From Closterium sp. Naga37s-1 (taxonomy: Eukaryota; Streptophyta; Zygnematophyceae; Desmidiales; Closteriaceae): a stretch of DNA of 64,000 nt. The notes under the pieces were generated by a model. It searched no databases, was not told where the DNA came from, and was given only the letters and a program-made list of their open reading frames with translations. How positions within the stretch are numbered: the first letter of the stretch is position 1; every line of letters starts with the position of its first letter. The DNA is taken from assembly GCA_947471745.1 (NCBI GenBank), contig CANJKZ010000078.1:3476501-3540500 (forward strand), given 5' to 3'. Positions 42,501 through 54,034 of the stretch are shown here, piece by piece. Made by a program: the position numbers and the translations under genes.

Positions 42501-44560
42501 CCCAGGGTCCTGCCCCCTCAATTGTGTCCCAGGTAGACCCTGCCGAGCCGGTCGAGGTAGCTGTCGACTCAGGTGCTGCTAGGGGTGCTGAGCCTGCGGG
42601 TGTGGGGACTAGGGGTGCTGAGACTGGGGGTGCTGAGTCTGGGGGTGCTGAGTCTGGGCGTGCTGAGCCTGGGGGTGCTGAGCCTGGGCGTGTGGAGCCT
42701 GAGGGTGCTGTGTCTGGAGGTGCTGAGCCTGCGCGTGCTGCGTCTGGAGGTGCTCTCGGTGTCCCGCCGCGGCGGGAGCCTCTCTCTCCACAGCAGCTTC
42801 GTGAGTGGTACTCTCGGCGCTGTCGGGGTGCCGTTGGAGCTACTGGAGGTCCTGCTGGGGCTTCTGGAGGTGCTGCTGGTACTGGAGGTGTTGCTGGAGC
42901 TTCTGGAGGTGCTGCTGGTGCTGGTGCTGCTGGTGGTGCTACTGGTGCTGGGGGTACTGCTGGTGCTTCTGGTGGTGCTGCTGGAGCTGGAGGTACTGCT
43001 GGAGTTTCTGGAGGTGCTGCTGGTGCTGGTGCTGCTGGAGGTGCTGCTAGTGCTGGGGGTGCTGCTGGGGCTTCTGGAGGTGCTTCTGGTGCTGGTGCTG
43101 CTGGAGGTGCTGCTGGTGCTGGAGGTGCTGCTGGTGCTGGAGCTGCTGGAGGTGGTGCTGGTGCTGGAGCTGCTGGAGGTGCTGCTGGTGCTGGAGCTGC
43201 TCGAGGTGCTGCTGGGACTGGAGACCCTGGGGCTGAGGGTACCGGTTCTGTCTCTGCTGTTTCTGGAGGTGCTGTGCGGCCGCGGCCGTACTACGTTCCG
43301 CTTCTTCAGCAGGTTCTTGGCTCCCCGCCTTCTCCTTGTCCTCCTCCTCCTCCTTTACTAAGTCCACCGCTTGTCCAGTCCCAGTCGCGGTTTCAGCCCG
43401 CCTCTCCACTGCCTGGTCTTTCTCCTTACTCTGGACTGACTAGTGGTCTTACGGAGCGTCGTGAGCCTGAGTCTCGTCCTGCGTCGCCTGTTCGTCCTGT
43501 TCGCGCTAGTCGTATTTCGCGTCCGCGTCCTCCTCCTGTTCCTGGCAGTCACTCTATGACTCTGCGTCCTTCCACTGCTCCGCAGCGTGTACCTTTGCCG
43601 TCCCCTCCTGCGTCCTCTCTTCCTGCCGGTCCGGACCCTGCGTCGGACACACGTGCACAGACCTGGGTGAACTGACAAGCTATCTTGGCTTGCGGATCAC
43701 CCGGGACAGAGCACAGCGCACCATTACCTTGACTCAGTCACACATGGTGCAGCAGGTCCTTCAGCGCTTCGGCTTCACGTACTCCTTGCCACAGTCCACT
43801 CCTCTGCCTACCGGTCACTCGCTCTCAGCTCCACCTTCGGACGAGTCCGTAGAGCCGAGTGGCCCGTATCCAGAGCTTGTGGGCTGCCTCATGTACCTGA
43901 TGACTTGCACACGACCTGACCTCGCATACCCTCTCAGCCTTCTGGCTCGCTACGTGGCTCCCGGCAGGCACCGAAAGGTGCACTGGGATGCTGCGAAGAG
44001 GGTGTTGCGATACTTGTGCAGTACATCGGGCATGGGGCTCGTGCTTGGAGGACGGGCTCGAGTTGTCCTCACTGGTCACGTAGACGCCTCCTGGGTTGAC
44101 GACTTGACTACGCAGCGGTCGTCACATGGTTACACCTTCAGTCTTGGCTCCGGTTCTGTCTCTTGGCGGTCTACCCGTTCTTCTTCTGTTCTCAGCTCCA
44201 GTTGTGAGGCTGAGATCTACGCTGGGGCCATGGCTGCACAGGAGCTACGCTGGCTCACCTACCTGCTGACCGACTTGGGAGAGGCGCCTCGTTCTCCTCC
44301 AGTTCTGTACGTCGACAACAAGGCCATGCTGGCCTTGTGTCAGGAGCACAGACTGGAGCACAGAACGAAGCACATTGCTCTGCGCTACTTCCTTGCTCGA
44401 GAGTTGTAGCAGCGCGGTCAGCTTCGTCTTGCCTACGTGGCCTCTCAGGCCAACACTGTTGATGGTTTCACCAAGGCACTTCAGCCTTGTGATCATCAGC
44501 GTTTCTGTACTGTGTTAGGCCTTGTACCCACTGTGCCTCACTTGTTGACTTTTTGACTCT
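39531..44560 (+). pseudogene. Copia F gag-pol remains
   Basis: Gag capsid-like part, then a long Gly-rich tail (about 40.32-40.55 kb), the module SVQQLREWYAGRG and an unusual zinc knuckle (CTYVLRTGTRSGEVCGLPH followed by TQRC). Protease FTLDSGASCSFF (near 41.05 kb). Integrase LLWHHRLGHPSLP, LLVVDDYSRFTTVFPL and HSDRGGEFSSDLL. Linker with a second SPQQLREWYSRR module and long GAAGAGGAAGA-type runs (42.55-43.28 kb). RT end and RNase H (SCEAEIYAGAMAAQEL). Several breaks. Confidence 0.88.
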
Positions 44561-44784
44561 GCTTGTATTGTAGTTTATATACTTATACCTGCATGCTTAC
44601 ACTTACTAGGTTGTGTTCATTCTATTGTTTGCTTTCCTTTATATAACTCTGCATGTGAACTGGCCTTGTGGCCCTTTGCTTGTGCTCAGACTGCGTGGTG
44701 ACTTTGTGATCCACCCTGAGCTTGCTTTACCTTCTTGACTGGTCTTGTGACCCCTTGTTCTCCCCCACTTTGCCTATGGGGGTG

Positions 44785-44915
44785 TGTCAAACTAAGATAT
44801 GCTATAGTCTATTTAGGCTGTAGTGGGGTAGTTCTTAGAGGGTACAACACTTTGTGTTTCCTACTTGTACCCATCTCCTTTTCTAGTTTCATCTTTCTTC
44901 TCGTTAATTCTCACA
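44785..44915 (+). repeat. 3' LTR of copia F
   Basis: 131-bp partner of 38322-38452, preceded by the purine-rich CTATGGGGGTG. Confidence 0.93.
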
Positions 44916-44984
44916 GTGTTGGAGGTGCTGGAGCTGGTGGTACTGGAGGTACTGGAGGTGGTAGAGCCGCTGGTCCTAGAGGTG

Positions 44985-45902
44985 TTGAAGAGAAAGGCCC
45001 CGCCCTCGCTTGGGCGCAGCCGATCTCGCCGTCGACGGATTGGTCGTCGAAGTGGGCTTCTGCAGTTCGATGGAAGTAGCAGTCGAGCAGGCCCTGCTCG
45101 ACGGAATTTGGTCGACATCGTCGACAGGCAGCGCTGGTCGAAGACAGCGGTTGAGGAGGCCCGTCGAGGAGCGATGGTCGACAAGGTCTGTCGAGGAGCG
45201 CAGGTCAACGAAACTCCATTCGAGCGATGGTCGAAGAGCCCCGTCAAAGAGCTCTGGTCGACGAGCTCTGCGCGACGAGCTCTGGTCGACGAGCTCTTCT
45301 CGGCGAACGCTGTTCAATCGAGCAGGGGTCGAGCTGTTCGACCGAACTCGCAGAGGTGTGCGAGACTCTACGGATGCGTGCGAACTTTCGCCCAGGAGGT
45401 TTTGGCAAAGTTCTACATGCGGAACGGCATCACGTGGTCGACGGTGCGCACCTGGCGAAACCGACGAAACGTTTTCTACCTGGCGCTTGCGCAATGTGCC
45501 TGGTGGTGAAACCATCAACCTGCACCTACTTGGTAGGTGTGCACATCTGCGCAGATAGACAACCTGTGACTGCAGATAGTCACCTGCGACTGCAGTGCTG
45601 GCAGACCGCGCGCAGTGCAACGCTAGCAGAAAACTCTATTACAGCATTGGCAAGCCGCTCCTCTGTTGCGCTTGCAGATTTCGCCCTTGCTAGGTGTTGC
45701 ATGCCATTCTAGTCATATCGTTATGCATGCCTCAATTGTACTATCAACTTTTCATTGTTCTTTCAACTTCCTTAGTGGAAACTCTTGCAAATCTTCTCTG
45801 TGAACACAACAAGCAGTAAGAACAATAGTGCAAGCTACAATCACTCGCACAACCCCGTGCCCTCCACCGTAGTCCACTCCCGTTGTGTAGTGACTCTCTG
45901 TA
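44985..45902. mobile_element. Unidentified 0.9-kb insert in the copia E linker
   Basis: E-type linker DNA stops near 44985 and resumes near 45903. Between them is sequence unlike the surrounding copia: rich in GTCGA, with a repeated GTCGACGAGCTCTG unit at about 45250-45300, then ordinary-looking sequence. No coding domain, LTR, clear inverted ends or poly(A) was found. It could be a non-autonomous DNA element or captured DNA. Confidence 0.5.
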
Positions 45903-47870
45903 GGAGGTGCTCGCACTAGAGGTGCCGGAGCTGCTGGAGCTGGTGCTGCTATTGGTGCTGGAGGTGCTATTGGAGGTTCCGGAGGTGTTGGAGCTGCTGA
46001 CGGTATGGGTACTGTGCCGAGCGGACCGTTTTTCTACCTGCAGCCGCATTCGTTCCTGCCACCACCTGACTCGGCCCTTCGCCAGGTTCTTAGTCTTCCG
46101 TCTTCCACTGGCCTCACTCCACATCTCCTGTGTCCACCAACAGACTAGTCTCAGCCACAGCTACTGCCTGGCTCCCCCGCCCCCTGCTCCTGCTCCTCAC
46201 ACTGAGCTGACTGAGTCCCTGACTGAGCGTCGTGAGCCTGAGACTCGTGCTTCCACACCTGTTCGTGCTCGTCGTGTTGCTCGTCCTCGTCCTCCTGCTG
46301 TCCCAGGCACTCACGTTATGGCACTTCGTCCTTCCTCTGTTCCACATTGTGTTCCCCTGCCGTCTCCTCCGGCATCCTCTCCTCCTGACGGTCCAGACCC
46401 TGCGTTCGACCTTGCTCGTGCGGCCAGTCCTACTGTCACTCGTCTCCTCGCCACTGTCGTCACTGACCCTGACTTTGAGTCTACTCCTGCGTTTGCCCTA
46501 GTCATTGAGCTAGTCGACTTTGCTGCTAGGCGCCGTCTTGACTACGTCGCAAGTCTTATTATTGAGTCTGAGTCTATCTGTCCTCCGTCCCTCAGGGGTG
46601 AGCCTGCCCTTGGCAGTTACGTCCTTGAGGACAGGCTGTTTGAGCTTGAGTGTCTTGCGGCCGCTTTACCTCGCTTCGCATCCATGCTGCTTTGCCCTGA
46701 GGGAGACCCGGATGCACTTGACATCCCTACCCCGCGCTCTTACGCTGAGGCGATTGCGGGTGAGTACTCCTCTCAGTGGCAGACAGCCATGGACGCAGAG
46801 ATGGCTTCCTGGAAGTCCACAGGCACCTACGTCGACGAGGTTCCTCCTCTCGGGGCGAACATAGTCGATGGCATGTGGATTTTCAGGGTGAAGCGGCCGC
46901 CGGGTTCTCCGCCTACCTTCAAGGCACGTTACGTTGCTCAAGGCTTCAGTCAGCGACAGGGGGTTGACTACTTCCAGACCTTCTCCCCCACCCCGAAGAT
47001 GACTACTCTTCGGGTGTTGCTGCACGTCGCTGCTCAGCGTAACTACGAGTTGCACTCTCTGGACTTTCCTGCGAGTACCCAGTGAAGCCTCCGGCAGCCA
47101 CTCTACGGTCTCCGTCAGGCGCCCTGCGAGTGGCACGACACATTGAGGACTACACTTGCGGCTCTTGGGTTTGCTCCTTCCTCTGCTGACCGGTCGCTGT
47201 TTTAATGCATCGACACTTCTCGGCCGCCGTTCTACGTTCTCGTGTACATCGATGACTTGGTTTTTGCTACTGTTGACATTGAGGCGCTGGCCCTAGTGAA
47301 GGCGGAGCTGCAGGAGAGACACACATGCACTGACCTGGGTGAGCTGCGTAGCTATCTTGGCTTGCAGATCACCCGGGACAGGGCACCGCGCACCATCACC
47401 CTGTCTCAGCCACACATGGTGCACCAGGTCCTTCAGCGCTTCGGCTTCAAGTGGTCCTCGCCACAGCCCACTCCTCTACCTACTGGCCACTCGCTCTCAG
47501 CTCCACCTTCGGACGAGTGGTCCATATCCAGACCTTGTTGGTTGCCTCATGTACGTGATGATGCGCACACGACCTGACCTCGCGTACCCTCTTAGCCTCT
47601 TGGCTTGCTACGTGGCTCCTGGTAGACACTGAAAGGTGCACTGGGATGCTGCGAAGAGGGTATTGCATTACCTATGTAGTATATCAGGCATGGGGCTCAT
47701 GCTAGGAGGACGGGGTTCAGTGGTACTCACAGGACACTCCGACGCTTCTTGGGCCTACGACCGGGCGACTAAGCGTTCGTCCCAGGGTTACATCTTCAGT
47801 CTTGGCTCTAGTTGTGTCTCGTGGAGGTCCACTCGTTCTTCTTCTGGCCTTGTGGCCGCTTGGTTGTGCT
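45903..47870 (+). pseudogene. Copia E linker end, RT and RNase H
   Basis: After the insertions E continues with linker, the pre-RT block (LATVVTDPDFESTPAFALV, ALGSYVLEDRLFELE), RT (GMWIFRVKRPPGSPP, then FYVLVYIDDLVFATVD) and an RNase H start (GHSDASWAYDRATKRSSQGY). Several breaks. This is followed by a trailer and the 3' LTR. Confidence 0.85.
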
Positions 47871-47987
47871 CAGAATACGTGTTCATCTTGAGATCCAGCC
47901 TAAGCTTTGCATTGCTTTGTTCTCTTGCCTGACTGGTCTTGTGACCGTTTGTTGTATTGGCTATCCCTCACTTTGCCTAGGGGGGTG

Positions 47988-48126
47988 TGTCAAAACATAT
48001 TTATGTGTTGTTAGTTCTGCTATGCTACTGTGAGGTGCTCAGTATATAGTACAACCCCAATCAGGGTTTCATACTTGTATCTCCTCATTGCTAGTCCAAC
48101 CCCATTCCTGTCTTCCTATTCTAACA
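47988..48126 (+). repeat. 3' LTR of copia E
   Basis: 139-bp partner of 34127-34265, preceded by a CTAGGGGGGTG purine tract and followed by the target duplication CATCC. Confidence 0.93.
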
Positions 48127-48509
48127 CATCCATGTCGGATGTATGGAGGCTGAGAGCATCATGGCGGGTCAAGGTGGGAATTACATGTATGACCATTCGC
48201 ATTTTTTTCTTCATGCTGTTAGTGACTGAACGCTTTATTATTACATAGCTTGAATACTAGATACAGTGACTGTGTAATGAATCTGCAATTCATTACTGTA
48301 GGTCTGCTCCTAGCAAGGACAGCCCGAACAGTTCGCGTCAGTTTGGGTTCGGCTTACACTTCGGCCCGAAACACATTCCGAGTCGCCCCACACCAATCGC
48401 CGCATTCCCAACCCATGCACGTCCCAAGGTCCTCGCCTAGCATGGTTTCCGCCCTATAAATGCTCGCTTTCTTCATTATCTCGTCATGCAGTAATCACAT
48501 CCTTTCTAT
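48127..48509. other. Stretch between copia E and copia H
   Basis: Starts with the right target duplication of E. About 48175-48228 repeats the ~55-bp element seen at 6728-6783. A TATAAAT sequence lies near 48456, but no gene follows it in a convincing way. Confidence 0.5.
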
Positions 48510-50691
48510 TGTTAGAATTTGAAGTGATTGAGTAGGATCGTATACTTAGGATAGTAGCTTCCTGTTGTAGTGGAAGTCTTTGTATGAATTAATGCCAGTG
48601 TAGGAGGCTTTGTCGGAGCTTAATATGTAAAGCCCATGTAGTGATACGTTTCAGGATCTATGTCTCTGAAACCAGGTATATTATAAAGTGACAAGCATAC
48701 AGAATATATAGCTAGAGTAAAGTACCTATTCGCCTACTGTATTGTGCTATTCAGACTATTCCTATTCTAAAACGGTACGTGACTATTCGCGAGGCCTACA
48801 GCTACTTGCTGACGTCATCCTAGGGCGCGTAGTGCTTTGCTGACGTCAGCCTATCGGTACTTTACTATTACGTGCGAAGTCTCGCACTGTACTACCTGTA
48901 CTTCACGAATTCCTTGAAGTGCTCAAGTCTCGATATTATCTCAACACTCCCCTTCACTTCTAGGAGTTCGGTGTAGTTACCCAGTTGCCTCAGAAACGCC
49001 GCTGAGCTGGTTGCAGTGGTAAAATTTATGTCGTGTCCGTTTCTTGGTAAGCGAGTCAGCTGCCATGTCACCGGTGGGACAATAGACAAGGCGCATTCTC
49101 CCCTTGTCGATCGCATCCTTGACGAAGAAGTAACGCAATGAGATATGTTTCATGCGATTGACGAAGCCGGGCTTGTTGGCAATGGTAATTGCACTCTGGT
49201 TGTTGCACTGCAGCGTGAATTGATTCGGCGTGACAAATTTTGCTTTGTCGAGCAGTTCCTGTAAGTATAATCCTTCTCGGGTTGCAGCACATGCGACAAT
49301 GAACTCTGCCTCAGCCGAGGAAAGTGACACGAGTTCTTGTTTCGACGAGTTCCACGAGATCGGGCCAACTGGCTCGAGACGGAAGATGTAGCCAGTTCGT
49401 GACCGACGATCTAACGTGTCACCGGCGTGGTCTGCGTCGACATATCCGCTGAGGTGCATTTTGTCGGTTGGTTTTCCTATGTTGAAGACCGGCCCGACTG
49501 TTGGTGTTGCGACGAAGTAATGTAGAGCACGCTGAAGATCGAGGTGGTGTTCTTCTTTTGGTCAGCGTAGAAATTGTGCGAGATAGCTTGCGACATATGC
49601 AAGGTCGGGACGGCATGTGACTGCTGCAAAGAGAAGACACCCGAGTTGCTGCTGGTACAGTTGTAGGCCAGCTGCTGAAAGTATGGTGTTGTTTAGGACG
49701 TGCCGGGTGGGTGTGGATCGATAGGGTGTAGCGACGTAATCTGTAGGAATTTTGAAGCGCTTAGCGAGTGACTCAGCATACTTCGATGCTGTGAGATGGA
49801 TGGCGGAGGAAGTTCGCGAAACGTTTAACCCAAGGAATTGGGTCACTTCGGTGGAGATGGTTAAATCGAGAGATTTCTTCAAATCTGCTTCGATGCGATC
49901 ACCCAAGGAAGCTGATGAGCTAACGTAGAGAATGTCATCCACGTATGCCACGAGCAGCGCATAACTCCCCTTGTCGTCTAGCCGATACATCCCGGGATCA
50001 TGCAGCAGTTGTCTGAAGCCGACTTCAATCAGTTTTCTGTTCAAATGCTGCTGCCACAGTCGCGGTGCTTGTTTGATACTGTACAGTGACTTCTTGAGCT
50101 TGCAGACACTTGGCGAGTTTGTCGGATAGGTGTGCGGAAATTCGACGTAGATTTCGGCATCGACGCGTTGGAAACGTCAATTTGTCGAAGTGGAAGATTC
50201 TTCGCAGCTGCTTCGCAGATGAGGAGACGAAGACTTGTATGTCGGCTGACCGGGGCGAAAGTTAACGTGTAGTCTACCCCAGGAGTTTGGTCAAAACCGC
50301 AAACAACCCACCTTGCCTTAAATTTCTCGTGAGAACCATCAGCCTTCGTCTTCAACCTGAAGACCCACTTTCCGGTAAGAATATTTTTATTTACGTCTTT
50401 TTCGATGAGTATGAGCTCCCAAATCTCTCGTTTTTCCAGGGCAGCCAATTCACGATCCATAGCTTCACGCCATTTTTCGCGATGTGGACCTGAAAGGACC
50501 AGTCGGGCAGTTTTTCATTCCGCGACTTCTGTAGAGTTGTGCTGTACAGCTGCTGCTAGTCCCAGTATCTGAAGCCCAGTCTGATAATTAGGACTGTCAT
50601 CGGTCCGACCTGCGAAATTGACAGGTTCACTCTGTTCACCACTTGCCCCCCCGATTTCGTCAGGATCGACGCGGATGCTGCTGTCAGTTAC
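48510..50691 (-). mobile_element. Copia H: broken element of a different copia lineage
   Basis: A 437-bp 3' LTR (48510-48946, TGTTGAGATAATATCG... on the minus strand) is preceded by the purine tract GAAGGGGAG. Upstream (rightwards) are RNase H (SAEAEFIVACAATREGLYLQ, RMKHISLRYFFVKDAI), RT (LLVAYVDDILYVSSS) and the RT start region (LTGKWVFRLKTKADGSHEKF). Protein and LTR differ from the A/B/E/F group and look like ordinary plant copia. It is cut by copia I at 50692. A few breaks; middle-aged to old. Confidence 0.88.
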
Positions 50692-51147
50692 TGTTAGAAT
50701 CAGGAACGAAATGAATGAACTAGAAAGCAGGTGGGTACAAGTGGGAAACCTAAATGTGTTGTACCCTATAAGAACTACCCCACTACAGCCTAAACAGACT
50801 ATAGCATATAAGTTTGACACACCCCCATAGGCAAAGTGGGGGAGAACAAGAGGTCACAAGACCAGTCAAGAAAGGCAAAGCAAGCTCAGGGTGGATCACA
50901 AAGTCACCACGCAGTCTGAGCACAAGCAAATGTCCACAAGGCCAGTTCACATGCAGAGTTATATAAAGGAAAACAAACAATACAGTGAACAGAACCTAGC
51001 AAGTGTAAGCATGCAGGTATATGTATATAGAGTACAGTACAAGCAGAGTCAAGAAGTAAGCAAGTGAGGCACAGTAGGTACAAGGCCTAGAACAGTACAG
51101 AAACGCTGATGATCACAAGGCTGAAGTGCCTTGGTGAAAACATCAGC
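50692..51147 (-). mobile_element. Copia I: 3' end fragment
   Basis: A 128-bp LTR (50692-50819) of the short-LTR group, the purine tract CTATGGGGGTG, the trailer and the very last RNase H codons region (GCTGATGTTTTCACCAAGGC). The remainder is displaced by chromovirus J, whose LTR begins at 51148. Minus-oriented. Confidence 0.85.
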
Positions 51148-51538
51148 TGTCACAGGATCGAATTCTTAATTGAAACTTGTCACTAAAACTGAATACAAGG
51201 CGTTTTTATGCTCGGAAAATACAAGGATAAACGAGATAAAACGAACCTTCGCGAATACGCCCTTCCCGATACTACAATCACAAGCACGCAAGGCTATTGG
51301 CACTTGGGATTACACCCAGATTACACCGTATACACCACTTTCGGCGCTGTCGGTGCCGTCTAATAGATATGTCAGTGGGAAAAGTAGGAAATAAGTGAAA
51401 TAAAGAGAAGGCTCTAGAAAATAGAATAGTAGGCCGATTGAGATGAAATAAAAACCAAAATAAAGGGGAGAAAAAGGAGAATAAGATAAAGGAAAAATAT
51501 AATAATGACGAATATTATAACGGGGACGTCCTCTCACA
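51148..51538 (-). repeat. 3' LTR of chromovirus J
   Basis: 391 bp, TGTGAGAGGACGTCC...GATCCTGTGACA on the minus strand. It is AT-rich in the middle and directly follows the polypurine tract. Confidence 0.85.
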
Positions 51539-51575
51539 CTTCCCCCCCTCAAAGCTGGGTGGTAGAAGTAACACC

Positions 51576-53173
51576 CTACTTGACAAGGTAGTCCTGGAGA
51601 GCACGACGGGCGTTATCCATGTCGTGTTCAGGTACCCAGCTATCCTCGGAAGGATCATAGCCTTTCCAACGAATCAAGAGCTCCAAGGTGCCGTTACGTC
51701 GTCGTCGGTGCGCCAGAACGGCTTCGACTTTGTACTCAGGTTCCCCATTAACGATCACTGGCAGTGGCGGCGGCGGCTGGCGACCTTTGAAGACCGTGTT
51801 CGGGTCCCGATAGGGCTTGAGAAGTTGAACATGGAAGGCATTGTGAATTCTCCAGGTAGCTGGTAAACGCAAGCGGAAGGTTACTGGAGTGACCTGTGCC
51901 TCGACGAGAAAAGGTCCGCAGAAGCGAGGTCGGAGCTTAGACGGAAGATGGCTACTTTAGAGATTGCGTGTATCCAGAAGCACTTGATCGCCAATCTTGA
52001 TGGAATGATCGTTGCGACTCCGATCAGCGAGCTTCTTTTGTTGCTGCTGGATAGTCAAAAGACGTTTATGCGTGCGCTCCCACAAGTGGTGCACAGTGGT
52101 AATGAAGTCATGTGCGGGTTGCACCGTGGCGGGTACTGTCGGTTTCTGAGGCGTGAGTGGTTTGCGACCGTAACAGAGGAAGAAAGGATTTCGCCTTGTC
52201 GCGGCGTGCGTGGCGTTGTTATACGCAAACTCGAGAACCGGCAGGTGCGCATCCCATTTAGAGATATCGTCCTTACACGCTGCTCGCAGAAGCTGTTCGA
52301 CAATCTGGTTGAGGCGCTCTGTCTGACCATCCGTTTGGGGATGATAGGCTGATGACATGGCAAGTTTGGTCCCCATGAGCGACATGAGCTCCTTCCAGAA
52401 TTTACTCGTGAATTTCGGGTCTCTGTCGGAGATCAGCGTGGTTGGAATGCCATGTTGCGAGATGACGTAGCGGAAGAATAATTGCGTTGTCTCCTCGGTG
52501 CGAGCCATTGTGTGTGTCGGGATGAAGTGTCCCATTTTGGAAAATTTGTCGATGACGTCTAGAATGGCGTCGTAACCAGCTTTGGTAGGTGGTAACCCGG
52601 TGATGAAGTCCAGGCTAACCACTTGCCAAGGCTGTTCAGGGACTGGAAGAGGCTGGAGTAACCCGGCTTTCTTTTGTTTGCTGCTCTTCATCCGTTGGCA
52701 TGTGTCGCACAAGGTGACGAATTTTTGTACGTCATCCGCCATGTGGGGCCAATAATAATGCTTCGCAATACCGGCAAGCGTCTTGTTACTACCGAAGTGG
52801 CCCGCGTAGAGAACATCATGATATTCTTCGAGTAATAACAGGCGTAAAGGAGGGTAATTAGGCACCCATATTTTTGTGGATCCCTTACGGTACGCGATGT
52901 CTTGATCCCAATGCAGAAGATGGCGCTTTTCTGCTACGGAGACTTCGGGGTCAATGGTGTATCCATGCGTGAAGAGTCCCTTCAAAAGTGGGTTCATGTC
53001 ATCGACTTGTAGGGCGGCAACGTGTGCAGGGCGACTGAGTGCGTCTGCCTTGTTCTTGTGCCCCGGCTTATACACGATGTCGTAATGGAAGTGGGTTTCG
53101 AGAAAGTCAATCCACCGGACCTGCCGCCTGGAGAGTGTTGGTTGGGTTTTCAGATACTTGAGGCTGCAGTGGT
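51576..53173 (-). pseudogene. Chromovirus J integrase and chromodomain
   Basis: Integrase shows the HHCC zinc region (YHDVLYAGHFGSNKT, H...C..C), the core with VSLDFITGLPPTKAGYDAIL, TTLISDRDPKFTSKFWKEL and SSAYHPQTDGQTERLNQ, and the C-terminal part. It is followed by a chromodomain (YKVEAVLAHRRRRNG, LLIRWKGYDPSEDSWVPEHD) at about 51580-51740. Chromodomains of this group are known to bind histone marks and steer integration to heterochromatin. Slightly broken. Confidence 0.9.
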
Positions 53174-53993
53174 TGTTATAGTCACAATAGGCTTGAATGT
53201 GCCTAAAACGAAAGATAGAGAGCACAGACGGATTTCTGGACAGCGGCTTCAAACGTTGATAGCGTTCTGCTCACAGCTGCAAATGACTTGATTCAAATTG
53301 GATCTGGAGCGTCTTCACGTCGTCTACAATTAGCAATTTAGATTGCACGATTTGATAAATAATTGACGATACAGCGTCGGTTTGAACGAACGGTACTATG
53401 GCAGCCACTATAGTCTTAGAACACAAGATAGGAAGAGTTACGAGTTGGGAATGACTCCCAGCTCCTACAAACCCCAAGAGCCGAGGTACAGTGATGTGGA
53501 ACAGTGCCACACTGTCCCCAACCACGAAGGGTCTCGAAACTACCCTTCACTAGGGCCTACACCAAGTGAAATGTTACACTACACAAAGTAATGTAACTAT
53601 CTTCAATATCTTGAGGTGTACCCTTTTTGGCAAGCTTCGAAATCACTTGAGGCTTGACACCAAGGCTCGGGCTCTTCATCACAAACTCATCCTTGAGTTC
53701 TTGATGGGTCTGCTGCACACACCTGCGACACGCCGAACGCTCGACACAGGACAAAATAGAAACCGCGCACGACAAAATAGAAACCGCGCGCGAGACACAA
53801 ACGACCGCGTAACACGCGTCTAGCGATAACTCGCTATTGACTCGACACACACACTCGACATCATGACTCAACATTCACACACAATTATAAGCATGAAATA
53901 TATATTATCCCATGCCCTCATACCATTCCATACACACACACATTCACGCACACGGACAACAAGCCGAGTGCAAACCGTAGGGTTGCACCAACA
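53174..53993 (-). repeat. 3' LTR of copia K
   Basis: 820 bp with TG...CA ends, about 99% identical to 58840-59657. Confidence 0.95.
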
Positions 53994-54034
53994 AACTCCC
54001 CCTCGGATTGTTGGCCTTAGGATATGTTGCTCTC

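Larger units (their letters stand above)
38322..44915 (+). mobile_element. Copia F: broken Ty1/copia element nested in copia E
   Basis: Plus-oriented, 6594 bp, 131-bp LTRs at 38322-38452 and 44785-44915 with about four differences. Primer site TGGTATAGAGCAGG at 38453. Parts: poly(T), GC-rich leader, gag (start MASPTVLTFDAEGRPIDFD, 39531), protease, integrase, linker, part of RT, RNase H, trailer. Flanking pentamers (GTACT left, GTGTT right) match only partly. Intermediate age, younger than E by nesting. Several breaks. Confidence 0.92.
34127..48126 (+). mobile_element. Copia E: broken Ty1/copia host of several insertions
   Basis: Two 139-bp LTRs (34127-34265, 47988-48126) lie 14 kb apart but are flanked by the identical pentamer CATCC (34122-34126, 48127-48131), which proves one insertion event. 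Primer site TGGTATAAGAGCATG follows the left LTR; a purine tract precedes the right one. Inside are a GC minisatellite leader, reduced gag, protease, integrase, linker, then insertions (RNase H segment, copia F, an unknown 0.9-kb piece), then the rest of the linker, RT and RNase H. It is broken in many places. The LTRs differ at several positions, so it is older than A and K. Confidence 0.92.

Noticed and set aside
45600-45740. Helitron 3' end (CTAG before T with a hairpin)
   Set aside because: A CTAGT occurs near 45710, but no matching 5' TC end, no strong hairpin at the right distance, and the linker sequence resumes about 190 bp later.
23137-48126. Pairing the B LTRs with the E or F LTRs
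   Set aside because: Each pair has its own length (133, 139, 131 bp), orientation and flanking duplication; cross-pairs match only in the shared core.
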